DNA of 30,669 nt, taken from positions 1-30,669 of the forward strand of contig JAQGKM010000048.1 of NCBI GenBank assembly GCA_028290125.1. Reading direction: 5' to 3'. The stretch is from Hyphomicrobiales bacterium. Its GTDB lineage: Bacteria > Pseudomonadota > Alphaproteobacteria > Rhizobiales > Beijerinckiaceae. A program made the position numbers and the translations under genes. The notes beneath the pieces are model-generated. The model was given only the letters and a program-made list of their open reading frames with translations. It made no database searches and was not told where the DNA came from. Positions 23,526-30,669 of the stretch are shown one piece after another (position 1 is the stretch's first letter; every line of letters begins with the position of its first letter).

Positions 23526-23554
23526 TTGTTGGCCGGCTTCGCCCGTGCCATCAT
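23526..23554 (+). promoter_or_regulatory. Weak candidate promoter for the exported methyltransferase gene
   Basis: TTGTTG (23526-23531), a 17-base spacer and CATCAT (23549-23554) lie in the 124-bp divergent region between the SDR and methyltransferase genes. The predicted start is about 23 bases before ATG 23584. Both hexamers match only four of six consensus bases. Confidence 0.3.
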
Positions 23555-23583
23555 CCGCCGCAAGACGGAACGGGAGAGACGCC

Positions 23584-24318
23584 ATGGCGAGGACGAAGCT
23601 GTTTGGGGCTGCGATATTTGCGGCATTCACCATGGGCTTGGCGATACTGGCGCCGCATGCGCCGGCCTACGCGCAGGATTACGCGGCGGTGCTCGCTTCG
23701 CCCGACCGCAGCGAGGCCGACAAGACCAATGACGCGAAGCGCAAGGCGCTCGAACTGCTGACCTTCGCGGGACCGAAAACCGGCTGGCGCGTGCTCGACA
23801 TGGGCGCGGGGGCCGGCTACTCGACCGAACTCATGGTGCGCGCCGTCGGCCCGACCGGCAAGGTCTGGGGCCAGAACGACAAGGCGTCCGAGCGTTTTGC
23901 GGCGCGCCTGAAGTCGCCCGCCATGGCCGATGTCCAGCCGGTGATCGCGCCCTTCGACACGCCGGCGCCGGTGGGCGTGCGGGAGCTCGATCTCGTCACC
24001 TTCTTCTTCGCCTATCACGACACGACCTTCATGGACGTCGACCGCGCGAAGATGAACAAGGCGATCTTCGACGCGCTGAAGCCAGGCGGCTTCCTCGTCA
24101 TCGCCGATCATTCGGCCAAGCCCGGCGAGGGCGTCAGCGTCGGCAAGACCACGCATCGGATCGAGGAGAGCGCGCTGGTGGCGGAAGTCACGGCGGCGGG
24201 CTTCAAGCATGTCGCGACCGGCGACTTCCTGCGCAACCCGGACGACCCGCGCACGGAGTCGGTGCATCGCTCGGGCATCAGGAACGACGAGTTCGTCGTG
24301 CGCTTCCAGAAGCCCTGA
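23584..24318 (+). CDS. Class I SAM-dependent methyltransferase-like protein with signal peptide
   Basis: The 244-residue protein has a clear Sec-type leader (MARTKLFGAAIFAAFTMGLA..., cleavage after AYA at residue 30) followed by a complete Rossmann methyltransferase core: WRVLDMGAGAGYSTELM (SAM motif I, about residues 69-85), LDLVTFFFAYHDTTFMDVD and ALKPGGFLVIADHSA (motif post-II/III), and a terminal NDEFVVRFQK strand. It resembles the COG4798-type predicted methyltransferases. Export is puzzling because SAM is not expected in the periplasm; the protein may bind another ligand or work before export. GGGAGAGACGCC precedes the ATG. Its stop (24316-24318) abuts the stop of the convergent hemN gene with no spacer and no terminator hairpin. 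Confidence 0.85.
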   Translation: MARTKLFGAAIFAAFTMGLAILAPHAPAYAQDYAAVLASPDRSEADKTNDAKRKALELLTFAGPKTGWRVLDMGAGAGYSTELMVRAVGPTGKVWGQNDKASERFAARLKSPAMADVQPVIAPFDTPAPVGVRELDLVTFFFAYHDTTFMDVDRAKMNKAIFDALKPGGFLVIADHSAKPGEGVSVGKTTHRIEESALVAEVTAAGFKHVATGDFLRNPDDPRTESVHRSGIRNDEFVVRFQKP

Positions 24319-25704
24319 TCAGACGGCGATGGAATGGCGCGCCTGTCCGCGCGCCAGATAGGTGTCGAAGGTCGCCGCCACCACGCGCGCCAGCGTCGCG
24401 CCGTCGCGCGTCAGCGTGAGGCGCGCGCCGTCGCGCACGAGCAGTCCGTCGGCCTGCAATATCGCGAGCGCCGGCGCCTCGTTTGCCCACCAGCCCGGGC
24501 CGACGTCGAACCTGCCGCCTGCGGCGTCGAGGTCGACGACGCCCTCGCACATGATGCGCTCGATCACGTGGCTGCGCAGTCGGTCGTCGAGACTGAGCGC
24601 ATGGCCCTTCACGACCGGCAGATGGCCTGCGGCGACCGCGCGCGCCCATGCGCCAGTCTCGGGTTCGTTCTGCACGTAGCCGAAAGGCGAGCGCCCGATC
24701 GCCGTCACGCCGAAGCCAAGAAGCGTTTCGGCGTTGTCGTCCGTATAGCCCTGGAAATTGCGATGCAGGCGGCCGGCGTCCGCGGCGCGCACGAGCGGGT
24801 CCGACGGCAGGGCGAAATGGTCGATGCCGATCTGCCGATAGCCGCCCGCGATCAGCGCCTCGGCGGCGCCGCGCGCCTGCGCGCCGCGTTCCTGCGGACC
24901 CGGCAGGGCTTCCTCGTCGATCATGCGCTGGTTCTTCGCCATCCACGGCACATGCGCATAGCCAAACAGCGCGATGCGGTCGGGCCGCATGGCGATGCAA
25001 TCATCGACCGTCTTGCGCAGCGCGGCTTCAGTCTGCTGCGGCAGGCCGTAGATCAGGTCGAAGTTGACGCCGCCGACGCCCGCGTCCCGCAGCTTGCTGG
25101 TGACCGTTTGCACCAGCGCCGCTGGCTGGATGCGATTGATCGCCGCCTGCACGCGCGGATCGAACTCCTGCACGCCGAGGCTGGCGCGCGTGAAGCCCAG
25201 CGCGCCGATGCGCGCCATCATCGCATCGGTGATCGTGCGCGGGTCGGTTTCAATGGCGAGTTCGGCGCCGGTGGCGAAGTCGAAGCGTTCGCGGAAGCGT
25301 TCGACGATGCGCGCGAGATCGTCAGGTTCGAGCGCGGTCGGCGTGCCGCCGCCAAAGTGCAGATGCGCCGCGCGCATGCGCGCCGGCAGGGCCGCAGCCA
25401 CGAGATCGATTTCGGCGAGCAGGCTGTCGACGTAGGACGTCACCGGCGCGGAGCGCAGGGCGAGCTTCATGTTGCAGCCGCAGTACCAGCACATCTGCTT
25501 GCAGAACGGAACATGCGCATAAAGCGACAGCGGGGTCGCCGGATCGAGGCCCGCCAGCCAGTCGCGGTAGACGCTTTCGGGGAAGTTTTTCCGGAAGTGC
25601 GGCGCGGTCGGGTAGCTCGTGTAACGGGGGGCGGCGCGTCGTGCGTAGAGCGCAAGCGTCGGCGGGTCGGGCGACGGGGACTTTGTCGGGGCCTCAAGGC
25701 GCAC
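24319..25704 (-). CDS. hemN: Oxygen-independent coproporphyrinogen III oxidase (radical SAM)
   Basis: The enzyme decarboxylates coproporphyrinogen III to protoporphyrinogen IX without oxygen, using SAM and a 4Fe-4S cluster. PRYTSYPTAPHF (about 26-37) is the HemN hallmark, and CKQMCWYC (Cys68, Cys72, Cys75) is the CxxxCxxC cluster motif, with the extra HemN Cys77. HFGGGTPT, ASLGVQEFDPRVQAAINRIQ and NFDLIYGLPQQT are further radical-SAM/HemN motifs, and GIDHFALPSD with NFQGYTDD confirm true HemN rather than HemW. I prefer the GTG at 25704 (461 residues) because AAGGA lies eight bases upstream; a TTG at 25737 would add 11 residues. FNR/FixK-type sites upstream suggest induction at low oxygen. Confidence 0.93.
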   Translation of the reverse strand: MRLEAPTKSPSPDPPTLALYARRAAPRYTSYPTAPHFRKNFPESVYRDWLAGLDPATPLSLYAHVPFCKQMCWYCGCNMKLALRSAPVTSYVDSLLAEIDLVAAALPARMRAAHLHFGGGTPTALEPDDLARIVERFRERFDFATGAELAIETDPRTITDAMMARIGALGFTRASLGVQEFDPRVQAAINRIQPAALVQTVTSKLRDAGVGGVNFDLIYGLPQQTEAALRKTVDDCIAMRPDRIALFGYAHVPWMAKNQRMIDEEALPGPQERGAQARGAAEALIAGGYRQIGIDHFALPSDPLVRAADAGRLHRNFQGYTDDNAETLLGFGVTAIGRSPFGYVQNEPETGAWARAVAAGHLPVVKGHALSLDDRLRSHVIERIMCEGVVDLDAAGGRFDVGPGWWANEAPALAILQADGLLVRDGARLTLTRDGATLARVVAATFDTYLARGQARHSIAV

Positions 25705-25769
25705 GGGACGATTCCTTCGGTCGGGACAAGCGTTCAAGGCAAAATGCCCCAGTCCTCAGCCAGCCCGCA

Positions 25770-25783
25770 TTGATCTGCGCCAA
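25770..25783 (-). promoter_or_regulatory. Proximal FNR/FixK-like site upstream of hemN
   Basis: TTGATCTGCGCCAA matches TTGAT-N4-ATCAA in the left half, with a degenerate right half (GCCAA). Its centre at 25776.5 would be at -41.5 for a start near 25735, with CATTTT (plus 25741-25746) as the -10. That is a class II activation geometry giving a 31-base leader to the GTG at 25704. Confidence 0.5.
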
Positions 25784-25819
25784 GCTCGTCGAGTGTGGCA
25801 GGGGAAATCCGACGTGCCA

Positions 25820-25833
25820 TTGACCCAGATCAA
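25820..25833. promoter_or_regulatory. Near-consensus FNR/FixK box in the hemN-kgtP intergenic region
   Basis: TTGACCCAGATCAA fits the FixK/FNR/Anr palindrome TTGA[CT]-N4-[GA]TCAA. Its centre (25826.5) is exactly 50 bp from the weaker proximal site, so both face the same side of the helix if about ten bases per turn is assumed. It lies 122 bp before the hemN GTG and about 118 bp before the divergent transporter ATG and could serve either gene. Confidence 0.72.
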
Positions 25834-25944
25834 CCGGCAGCGCTGAAGCCTTCGTCTCGGCCTTTGGTCCGGCCGCCCGTGCGCCGCCTGCGTTTGCGGA
25901 GCCGTGGATATATTTCGACGTCGGGACGTTCAGAAGGACCTTCC

Positions 25945-27300
25945 ATGCCGGATGAGAACCCCATGACAACGACCATCGATCCACGCACACGCGACGTAGC
26001 TCCCCCGGAGCCGCATGAGGTCCGCAGCCGCATCATGGCCATCGTCGGGGCGGCGTCCGGCAATCTGGTCGAGTGGTTCGATTTCTACGTCTATTCCTTC
26101 TGTGCGCTCTATTTCGCCCCGGAGTTCTTTCCCCAGGGTGACCAGACCACGCAGCTTCTCAACACGGCTGCGATCTTCGCCGCCGGCTTCTTCATGCGGC
26201 CGGTCGGCAGCTGGGTGTTTGGCTTCGTCGCCGATCGCTACGGACGCCGCAGGTCGATGGTCATTTCCGTGCTGATCATGTGTTTCGGCTCGGCGGCCAT
26301 TGCGGTCCTGCCGACCTATGCGTCGATCGGCATTGCGGCGCCGATCCTGCTGCTCGCGGTGCGCCTGCTGCAGGGGCTCTCGGTCGGTGGCGAATATGGC
26401 ACCAGCGCCACCTACATGAGCGAGGTCGCCATCGGCGGCAAGCGCGGGTTCTACTCGTCGTTCCAGTATGTGACGCTGATCGGCGGGCAGTTGCTGGCGA
26501 CGCTCGTTCTCGTCGTCCTGCAATTCTGGCTGACCGCGGCGGAAATGCGCGCCTACGGCTGGCGCATTCCGTTCGCTGTCGGCGCCGTCGCCGCGCTCGT
26601 CGCGCTTTATCTGCGCTCAAGCCTGCACGAGACCTTGTCGGAGGAAACCCGCAAGCGCGCGGGCGCCGGGCGCATGAGCACGATCTTCAAGAACCCGCAG
26701 AACCTGCGCGCCTTCCTGATCGTGCTCGGATTCACGGCCGGCGGTTCGCTGATCTTCTACACGTTCACGACCTACATGCAGAAATACCTCGTCAACACGG
26801 CCGGCTTCTCGGCCGCGACTGCGACCAACATGATGACCGTGTGCCTGTTCCTCTACATGTGCATGCAGCCGCTGTTCGGCATCCTGTCCGACAAGATCGG
26901 CCGCCGCACCTCGATGAGGATCTTCACGGCGCTCTCGGTGCTGATGACCGTGCCGATCCTCTCGGCCATCGGCGCGACGAAGAGCCCGACCACGGCGGGC
27001 GCGCTCATCGTCACGGCGCTGGCGGTGGTGAGCCTCTACACGTCGATCAGCGGACTCGTGAAGGCCGAACTCTTTCCGCCGGAAGTGCGCGCGCTCGGCG
27101 TCGGTCTCGCCTATGCGCTGGGAAATGCGATGTTCGGCGGCACGGCGGAATATGTCGCGCTGGCCTTCAAGCAGGCCGGCAACGAAAGCGCCTTCTATTA
27201 TTACGTGAGCTTCATGATGGCGATCGGCTTCGTCGTGTCGCTGATCATGCCGGATTCGCGCAAGGACGGCTGGCTGCAGGGCCACGGCATGGAGCACTGA
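25945..27300 (+). CDS. MHS-family (MFS) carboxylate:proton symporter, KgtP-like
   Basis: The 451-residue inner-membrane protein has about 12 hydrophobic segments and the two MFS loop motifs GFVADRYGRRRS and GILSDKIGRRTS. GNLVEWFDFYVYSFCALYFAPEFFP at TM1 and RLLQGLSVGGEYGTSATYMSE at TM4-5 are diagnostic of the metabolite:H+ symporter group, which includes alpha-ketoglutarate permease KgtP, proline/betaine ProP and shikimate ShiA. KgtP-type similarity seems strongest (QKYLVNTAGFSAATAT; FFPQGDQTTQLLNTAA), but the substrate is an inference. AAGGACCTTCC upstream supports ATG 25945 over the longer open frame. An A/T-rich TATATT lies about 31 bp before the ATG as a possible -10. It is followed by a dioxygenase operon with its own promoter, possibly needing 2-oxoglutarate as cosubstrate. 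Confidence 0.88.
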   Translation: MPDENPMTTTIDPRTRDVAPPEPHEVRSRIMAIVGAASGNLVEWFDFYVYSFCALYFAPEFFPQGDQTTQLLNTAAIFAAGFFMRPVGSWVFGFVADRYGRRRSMVISVLIMCFGSAAIAVLPTYASIGIAAPILLLAVRLLQGLSVGGEYGTSATYMSEVAIGGKRGFYSSFQYVTLIGGQLLATLVLVVLQFWLTAAEMRAYGWRIPFAVGAVAALVALYLRSSLHETLSEETRKRAGAGRMSTIFKNPQNLRAFLIVLGFTAGGSLIFYTFTTYMQKYLVNTAGFSAATATNMMTVCLFLYMCMQPLFGILSDKIGRRTSMRIFTALSVLMTVPILSAIGATKSPTTAGALIVTALAVVSLYTSISGLVKAELFPPEVRALGVGLAYALGNAMFGGTAEYVALAFKQAGNESAFYYYVSFMMAIGFVVSLIMPDSRKDGWLQGHGMEH

Positions 27301-27310
27301 CACGGGGCGT

Positions 27311-27338
27311 TTGACAGGACATCTCCCCGGGCTATCGT
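27311..27338 (+). promoter_or_regulatory. Sigma70-like promoter for the tauD-Bug-hydrolase operon
   Basis: A perfect TTGACA (27311-27316), a 16-base spacer and TATCGT (27333-27338) lie just after the transporter stop. The predicted start near 27345 leaves a leader of about 41 bases to ATG 27386, with GGGGAGG as ribosome binding site. Confidence 0.6.
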
Positions 27339-27385
27339 GGTCCAGCCCAGACTGGCGACAGACCAGCAGGCCCGGGGAGGATGAT

Positions 27386-28249
27386 ATGGGTTTCGCAGCC
27401 GCGTCCAACGCAGCGCCGTCAATCGAAGTCGTTCCGCTCAGTCCGGCGCTCGGCGCCGAAGTCCGCGGCGTCGATCTCCGCGCGACGCTCGACGAGGAAA
27501 CCATCCGTCTCATCCGCAAGGCGTGGAGCGACCATCTCGTCATTCGCCTGCGCGGGCAGGAGCTTTCGGAAGACGATCAGGTTCGCTTCGGCGAGACCTT
27601 CGGACCGTTGAACCGCAGCGCCAAGAAGCGCGCACACCACAACGCCGCCAATCCGGCGATCATGCTGATCTCCAACATCCGCGAGAACGGCCAGCTGATC
27701 GGCGCGCTGCCCGACGGCGAAATGCATTTCCACACCGACCAGTCGCATCAGGAAACGCCGTGCTCGGGCACGATGCTCCATGCGCTCGAAGTGCCAAGCG
27801 CGGGCGGCGATACGCTCTTCGCCAATTGCTACACGGCCTACGAGACCTTGCCGGACGAGATGAAGCAGCGGCTCGCAGGCAAGCGCGCGTTGCACGGCTA
27901 TGATTACGACAACGCCTCGACGCGGCGCGGCACGGTGCTGAAGGAGGGCGTGCCGCATGCGGTGCATCCGGTCGTGCGCACACATCCCGTGACGGGGCGC
28001 AAGGCGCTCTACGTCAACCGGCTGATGACGCTGCGCATCGAGGACATGGATCCGCAGGAGAGCGAGGACATTCTGCAGTTGCTGTTCGATCACATCGAGC
28101 AGCCGGCCTTCGTCTGGGGCCAGCAATGGAAGCCCGGCGACGTGATCCTCTGGGACAACCGCTGCACCGTGCACGCCCGCACGGATTTTTCTGCCGCCGA
28201 GCGCCGTCTCATGCGCCGCGTCACCATTCTCGGCGAGAAGCCGTTCTGA
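27386..28249 (+). CDS. TauD/TfdA family Fe(II)/2-oxoglutarate dioxygenase
   Basis: The 287-residue cytoplasmic protein belongs to the TauD/TfdA fold, which hydroxylates sulfonates, aryloxyalkanoates and related compounds with 2-oxoglutarate. The iron triad is visible as HTD at residues 116-118 and the distal His263 in WDNRCTVHARTDF; Arg274 or Arg277/278 can anchor 2-oxoglutarate. The N-terminus IEVVPLSPALGAEVRGVDLR is typical of the family. ATG 27386 has a GGGGAGG ribosome binding site; an ATG five bases earlier is out of frame. It sits between a dicarboxylate-type MHS transporter and a Bug binding protein, so it may attack an ether- or sulfonate-linked acid. The real substrate cannot be read from the sequence. 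Confidence 0.9.
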   Translation: MGFAAASNAAPSIEVVPLSPALGAEVRGVDLRATLDEETIRLIRKAWSDHLVIRLRGQELSEDDQVRFGETFGPLNRSAKKRAHHNAANPAIMLISNIRENGQLIGALPDGEMHFHTDQSHQETPCSGTMLHALEVPSAGGDTLFANCYTAYETLPDEMKQRLAGKRALHGYDYDNASTRRGTVLKEGVPHAVHPVVRTHPVTGRKALYVNRLMTLRIEDMDPQESEDILQLLFDHIEQPAFVWGQQWKPGDVILWDNRCTVHARTDFSAAERRLMRRVTILGEKPF

Positions 28250-28284
28250 CAGGAACGCCGCATCAGACGGCGAAAGGGGGATGC

Positions 28285-29292
28285 ATGCGCAATCAGGTGA
28301 CAGGCGCGCTGTTCGCAACGCTTTGCGCGCTCGCGACGGGTGCGCCGGCGCAGGCGCAGGACGCCAAGAACGTCGAGCTCTACATCGGCTACAGCGTCGG
28401 AGGCGGGTACGACATCTATGGCCGTCTCGTCGCGCGCCATCTCGGACGTTTCCTGCCCGGCAATCCGACCATCGTGCCGCGCAACATGGAGGGCGCCGGC
28501 AGCGTGCGCCTCACCAACTGGCTCTACGGCGCGGCGGCGCGCGACGGTTCGGTGATCGGCACGATCAGCCGCGGCGTGCCGTTCGATCCGATCCTCGGCC
28601 GCCCCGGATCGCAGTTCGAGGCGGTGAAGTTTTCCTGGATCGGCAGCGCCAATGATGAAGTCAGCCTGTGCATGGCCATGGCGTCGAGCGGCGTCAGCGA
28701 TTTCGAGGGACTGAAGAAAAAGGAGATCGTCGTGGGGGCCGCCGGCGCCTCGTCGGACGACGATCAGTTTCCACGCGTCATCAACGCCGTTCTCGGCACG
28801 AAGATGAAGGTGATCAGCGGCTACCCGGGCGGCAATGACATTGCACTGGCGCTCGAGCGCGGCGAGGTGCAGGGCCGCTGTGGCTGGTCGTGGTCGAGCC
28901 TGAAATCGACGCACATGCATTGGGTGCGCGACAAGAAGATCAACCTGCTGGCGCAACTCGGGCTCTCCAAGCACGCCGACCTGCCGCATGTGCCCTCCAT
29001 CATGGATTTCGCCAAGACGCCCGAGGACACCGCGATGCTGCGCCTGATCTTCGCACGACAGGGGCTGGGGCGGCCGTTCCTCGCGCCGCCCGGCATTCCG
29101 GCCGAACGGCTGGCGGCGTTGCGCAAGGCCTTCGATGCGGCGATGAAGGATCCGGATTTCCTTGCCGACGCAGAAAAGGGCAAGATGGAGATCAACCCGC
29201 TGACCGGCCCGCAGGTCGAGTCGCTGGTTGCGCAGGTCTATGCTGAAGTCTCTCCGGAGATCGCCAAAAAAGTCGCCGCCATGCTCCCGTGA
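28285..29292 (+). CDS. Bug/TctC family substrate-binding protein, third copy
   Basis: The 335-residue protein has a signal peptide (MRNQVTGALFATLCALATGA, cleavage after AQA near residue 24). The Bug signatures are ELYIGYSVGGGYDIYGRLVA at the start of the mature part, VPRNMEGAGS, and a C-terminal ALRKAFDAAMKDPDFLADAEK helix. The ligand loop GYSVGGGYDIYGR resembles that of the copy at 3114 more than that of the copy at 6305. GGGGG lies a few bases before ATG 28285, 35 bp after the dioxygenase stop. The hydrolase gene follows within 8 bp. TctA/TctB are absent. Confidence 0.9.
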   Translation: MRNQVTGALFATLCALATGAPAQAQDAKNVELYIGYSVGGGYDIYGRLVARHLGRFLPGNPTIVPRNMEGAGSVRLTNWLYGAAARDGSVIGTISRGVPFDPILGRPGSQFEAVKFSWIGSANDEVSLCMAMASSGVSDFEGLKKKEIVVGAAGASSDDDQFPRVINAVLGTKMKVISGYPGGNDIALALERGEVQGRCGWSWSSLKSTHMHWVRDKKINLLAQLGLSKHADLPHVPSIMDFAKTPEDTAMLRLIFARQGLGRPFLAPPGIPAERLAALRKAFDAAMKDPDFLADAEKGKMEINPLTGPQVESLVAQVYAEVSPEIAKKVAAMLP

Positions 29293-29300
29293 GGTTTCCA

Positions 29301-30092
29301 ATGCGCTGTCTTCTTCGTCTGCTCGCCGTCGCGCTCGTTCTCAGCGGCGCGCCCGCCTTCGCGCAAAGCGGGCCACTGGCCGGCATCGGCGTGGTGCTGA
29401 TGCACGGCAAGGGCGGTCGGCCCGGCGGCAACATTGGCGGACTCGCCGCGACCCTCGAATCGCAAGGCGCTCTGGTCGTCATGCCGACGATGGCGTGGGT
29501 TGGATCTCGCGGCGTGCCGGCTTCCTATGACCTCACCTACGAACAGGCGCTCGGCGATATCGACGGCGCTGTCGCGACACTGCGCGGCCGCGGCGCGCGC
29601 AAGATCGTCGTCGCTGGGCAAAGCCTCGGCGCCAACGCCGCCATCGCCTACGCGGCGCGCCGGGGCGGGCAGGTGGCGGGCGTGATGGCGCTCGCGCCCG
29701 GCCATGTGCCGGACCGGTTGCGGCGGCCTCAGCTCTTGAAGGCTGTCGCGGACGCGCGTGCGCAGATCGCGGCCGGGCAGGGCGGCGCACGCGGCGAATT
29801 TCCCGACAGCAATCAGGGCCAGGTCTTCTCGGTCAGCGGCACGGCAGCGGGCTGGTATTCCTATTACGACGCCAATGGCTCCGCCAACATGCCGAAGAAC
29901 GCCGCGCGCCTGACGCAGCCGTTTCTCTATGTCATCGGCACGTCCGACCCGCTCTATGCGGAAGGTCGCGGCTACATCTTCGCGCGCGCGAAGGCGAACC
30001 CCAAGAGCCGGTACGTGGAAGTCAACGCCGGCCACTTCGACACGCCCGACATGGCGCGCGACGACGTGGTGGCGTGGCTGAAGGCGTTGTAG
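29301..30092 (+). CDS. Exported alpha/beta hydrolase
   Basis: This 263-residue protein has a signal peptide (MRCLLRLLAVALVLSGAPAF, cleavage after AFA near residue 21) and an alpha/beta-hydrolase core. VVLMHGKGGRPGGN forms the oxyanion-hole strand, GQSLGAN carries the nucleophile Ser108, GTSDPLY the acid Asp216, and NAGHFDTPD the His245. It is probably a periplasmic esterase or related hydrolase; dienelactone-hydrolase-like and DUF3530-like relatives are alternatives. I chose ATG 29301 with GAGG six bases upstream; a GTG at 29289, overlapping the Bug stop as GTGA, would add four residues. Being in one unit with a dioxygenase and a Bug protein, it may release the acid that the binding protein captures. 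Its stop is three bases from the convergent aldolase-family stop. Confidence 0.83.
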   Translation: MRCLLRLLAVALVLSGAPAFAQSGPLAGIGVVLMHGKGGRPGGNIGGLAATLESQGALVVMPTMAWVGSRGVPASYDLTYEQALGDIDGAVATLRGRGARKIVVAGQSLGANAAIAYAARRGGQVAGVMALAPGHVPDRLRRPQLLKAVADARAQIAAGQGGARGEFPDSNQGQVFSVSGTAAGWYSYYDANGSANMPKNAARLTQPFLYVIGTSDPLYAEGRGYIFARAKANPKSRYVEVNAGHFDTPDMARDDVVAWLKAL

Positions 30093-30095
30093 AGC

Positions 30096-30669
30096 TCAGG
30101 CGCCGAGCAAGCCCCAGTCGGTGGGCACGACCTGCTGCTGCACGGCTTGCCGCACGTAATAATTCCAGAGCTTGCCGATGTGGAATTCCCGCATCTCGTG
30201 CTTGTTGATCTGCACGAGTTCCTCGTCGGTCAGCGGCTCGGGCTCGGCGCCCGACTGCAGCACCTGCATCATCGCCTTCGCGTTCTCCTCGAAGTGCACG
30301 GCGTCGACCAGCAGCGCCGGCACGCTTTCTGCCACCAGCGTGAGCCCATGGCCGCGCATCAGCAGCGCGTGATGAGGACCGAGCGAGCGCGCCAGAGCGG
30401 CGCCTTGCTCGGGCAATTTGATGTGGCTGGGATCGGGATGAGTCGGAATGCCGCTCTCCCAACGTACGGCGCGCGCGCGCATGAGCTGGAGTTTCACGCC
30501 TTTCATCATCGTGAAGGCGATGGCGAGCTCCATGTGGCAATGCAGTACGCTTTCCACGTCGGGCCGCGCCTTCAGGACTTCCAGATGCAGCGCGAGTTCG
30601 GCGGGAACATTGCCTTCGCCCTGCACGACCTTGCCCTCGTAATCCACCACTAGCAGGCGCTCGGGGCGC
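30096..30669 (-). CDS. Class II aldolase/adducin family protein, partial (N-terminus beyond the window)
   Basis: The 3' end of the gene is at 30096 and the frame is open to the right edge, reading PERLLVVDYEGKVVQGEG at the edge, so the GTG at 30650 is not the true start. About 190 residues are visible of an expected 210-260. VESVLHCHMELAIAF contains the HCH zinc ligands, and LLMRGHGLTLVAESVPALLV supplies the third His. These mark the class II aldolase/adducin fold (fuculose-phosphate aldolase relatives), which also includes decarboxylases of hydroxyaromatic acids. EEDNAK-type helices and FHIGKLWNYYVRQAVQQ form the C-terminus. It converges on the hydrolase gene with only three bases between stops. 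The catabolic neighbours would suit a carboxylate-processing role, but the substrate is unknown. Confidence 0.88.
   Translation of the reverse strand, partial: RPERLLVVDYEGKVVQGEGNVPAELALHLEVLKARPDVESVLHCHMELAIAFTMMKGVKLQLMRARAVRWESGIPTHPDPSHIKLPEQGAALARSLGPHHALLMRGHGLTLVAESVPALLVDAVHFEENAKAMMQVLQSGAEPEPLTDEELVQINKHEMREFHIGKLWNYYVRQAVQQQVVPTDWGLLGA

Noticed and set aside
29289..29300. GTG start overlapping the Bug stop for the exported hydrolase
   Set aside because: Possible, but it adds only MRFP, and the ATG at 29301 has a better spaced GAGG and gives a normal signal peptide.

Overview
This GC-rich window has densely packed genes, GTG starts, several orphan TctC/Bug-type periplasmic binding proteins and FixK/FNR-type sites at hemN. 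Together these suggest an alphaproteobacterium, probably Hyphomicrobiales (Bradyrhizobium/Beijerinckia relatives). That placement is an inference from gene content, not from a marker gene. No rRNA, tRNA, insertion sequence or CRISPR array was seen.

Region 1 (1-9546, all +) is a catabolic and uptake island. It holds the C-terminal part of a molybdenum hydroxylase large subunit, a UbiD-type prFMN decarboxylase, a Bug binding protein, a PIG3-type quinone oxidoreductase, an NMT1/TauA-like binding protein, a second Bug protein, a ModA-like binding protein without a signal peptide, and a sorbosone-dehydrogenase-like lipoprotein. Hydroxylase plus UbiD suggests hydroxylation and decarboxylation of an aromatic or heteroaromatic acid. 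No permease or ATPase is present for any binding protein.

Region 2 (9581-12569, +) is a thiamine operon: candidate promoter, TPP riboswitch, thiO, thiS, thiG, thiE, with overlapping or near-overlapping genes and no thiC. A 48-residue lysine-rich protein follows, then a hairpin shared with the convergent glf gene.

Region 3 (13009-21924, all -) is the most unusual part. In transcription order it has a 1335-residue protein made of 166 uninterrupted eight-residue repeats (consensus [VIA]-A-A-L-[ST]-T-x-Q), a strong terminator-like hairpin, a TPR/GT41 O-GlcNAc-transferase-like protein, a DDD-motif glycosyltransferase-like protein carrying a FAMeT-like (PF12248-type) domain, and UDP-galactopyranose mutase. 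The octads are organised in a 17-octad (136 aa, 408 bp) higher-order period. I infer a Ser/Thr-rich repeat protein with linked glycosylation genes, possibly a surface or secreted glycoprotein system.

Region 4 (22238-25944) has a cupin closely resembling Mn-dependent hydroxynitrile lyases, an atypical SDR, a SAM methyltransferase with a signal peptide, and hemN with two FNR/FixK-like sites 50 bp apart.

Region 5 (25945-30669) has a KgtP-like MHS transporter, then a TauD/TfdA dioxygenase, a third Bug protein and an exported alpha/beta hydrolase behind a good sigma70-like promoter. It ends with a convergent class II aldolase/adducin-family gene cut by the window edge.
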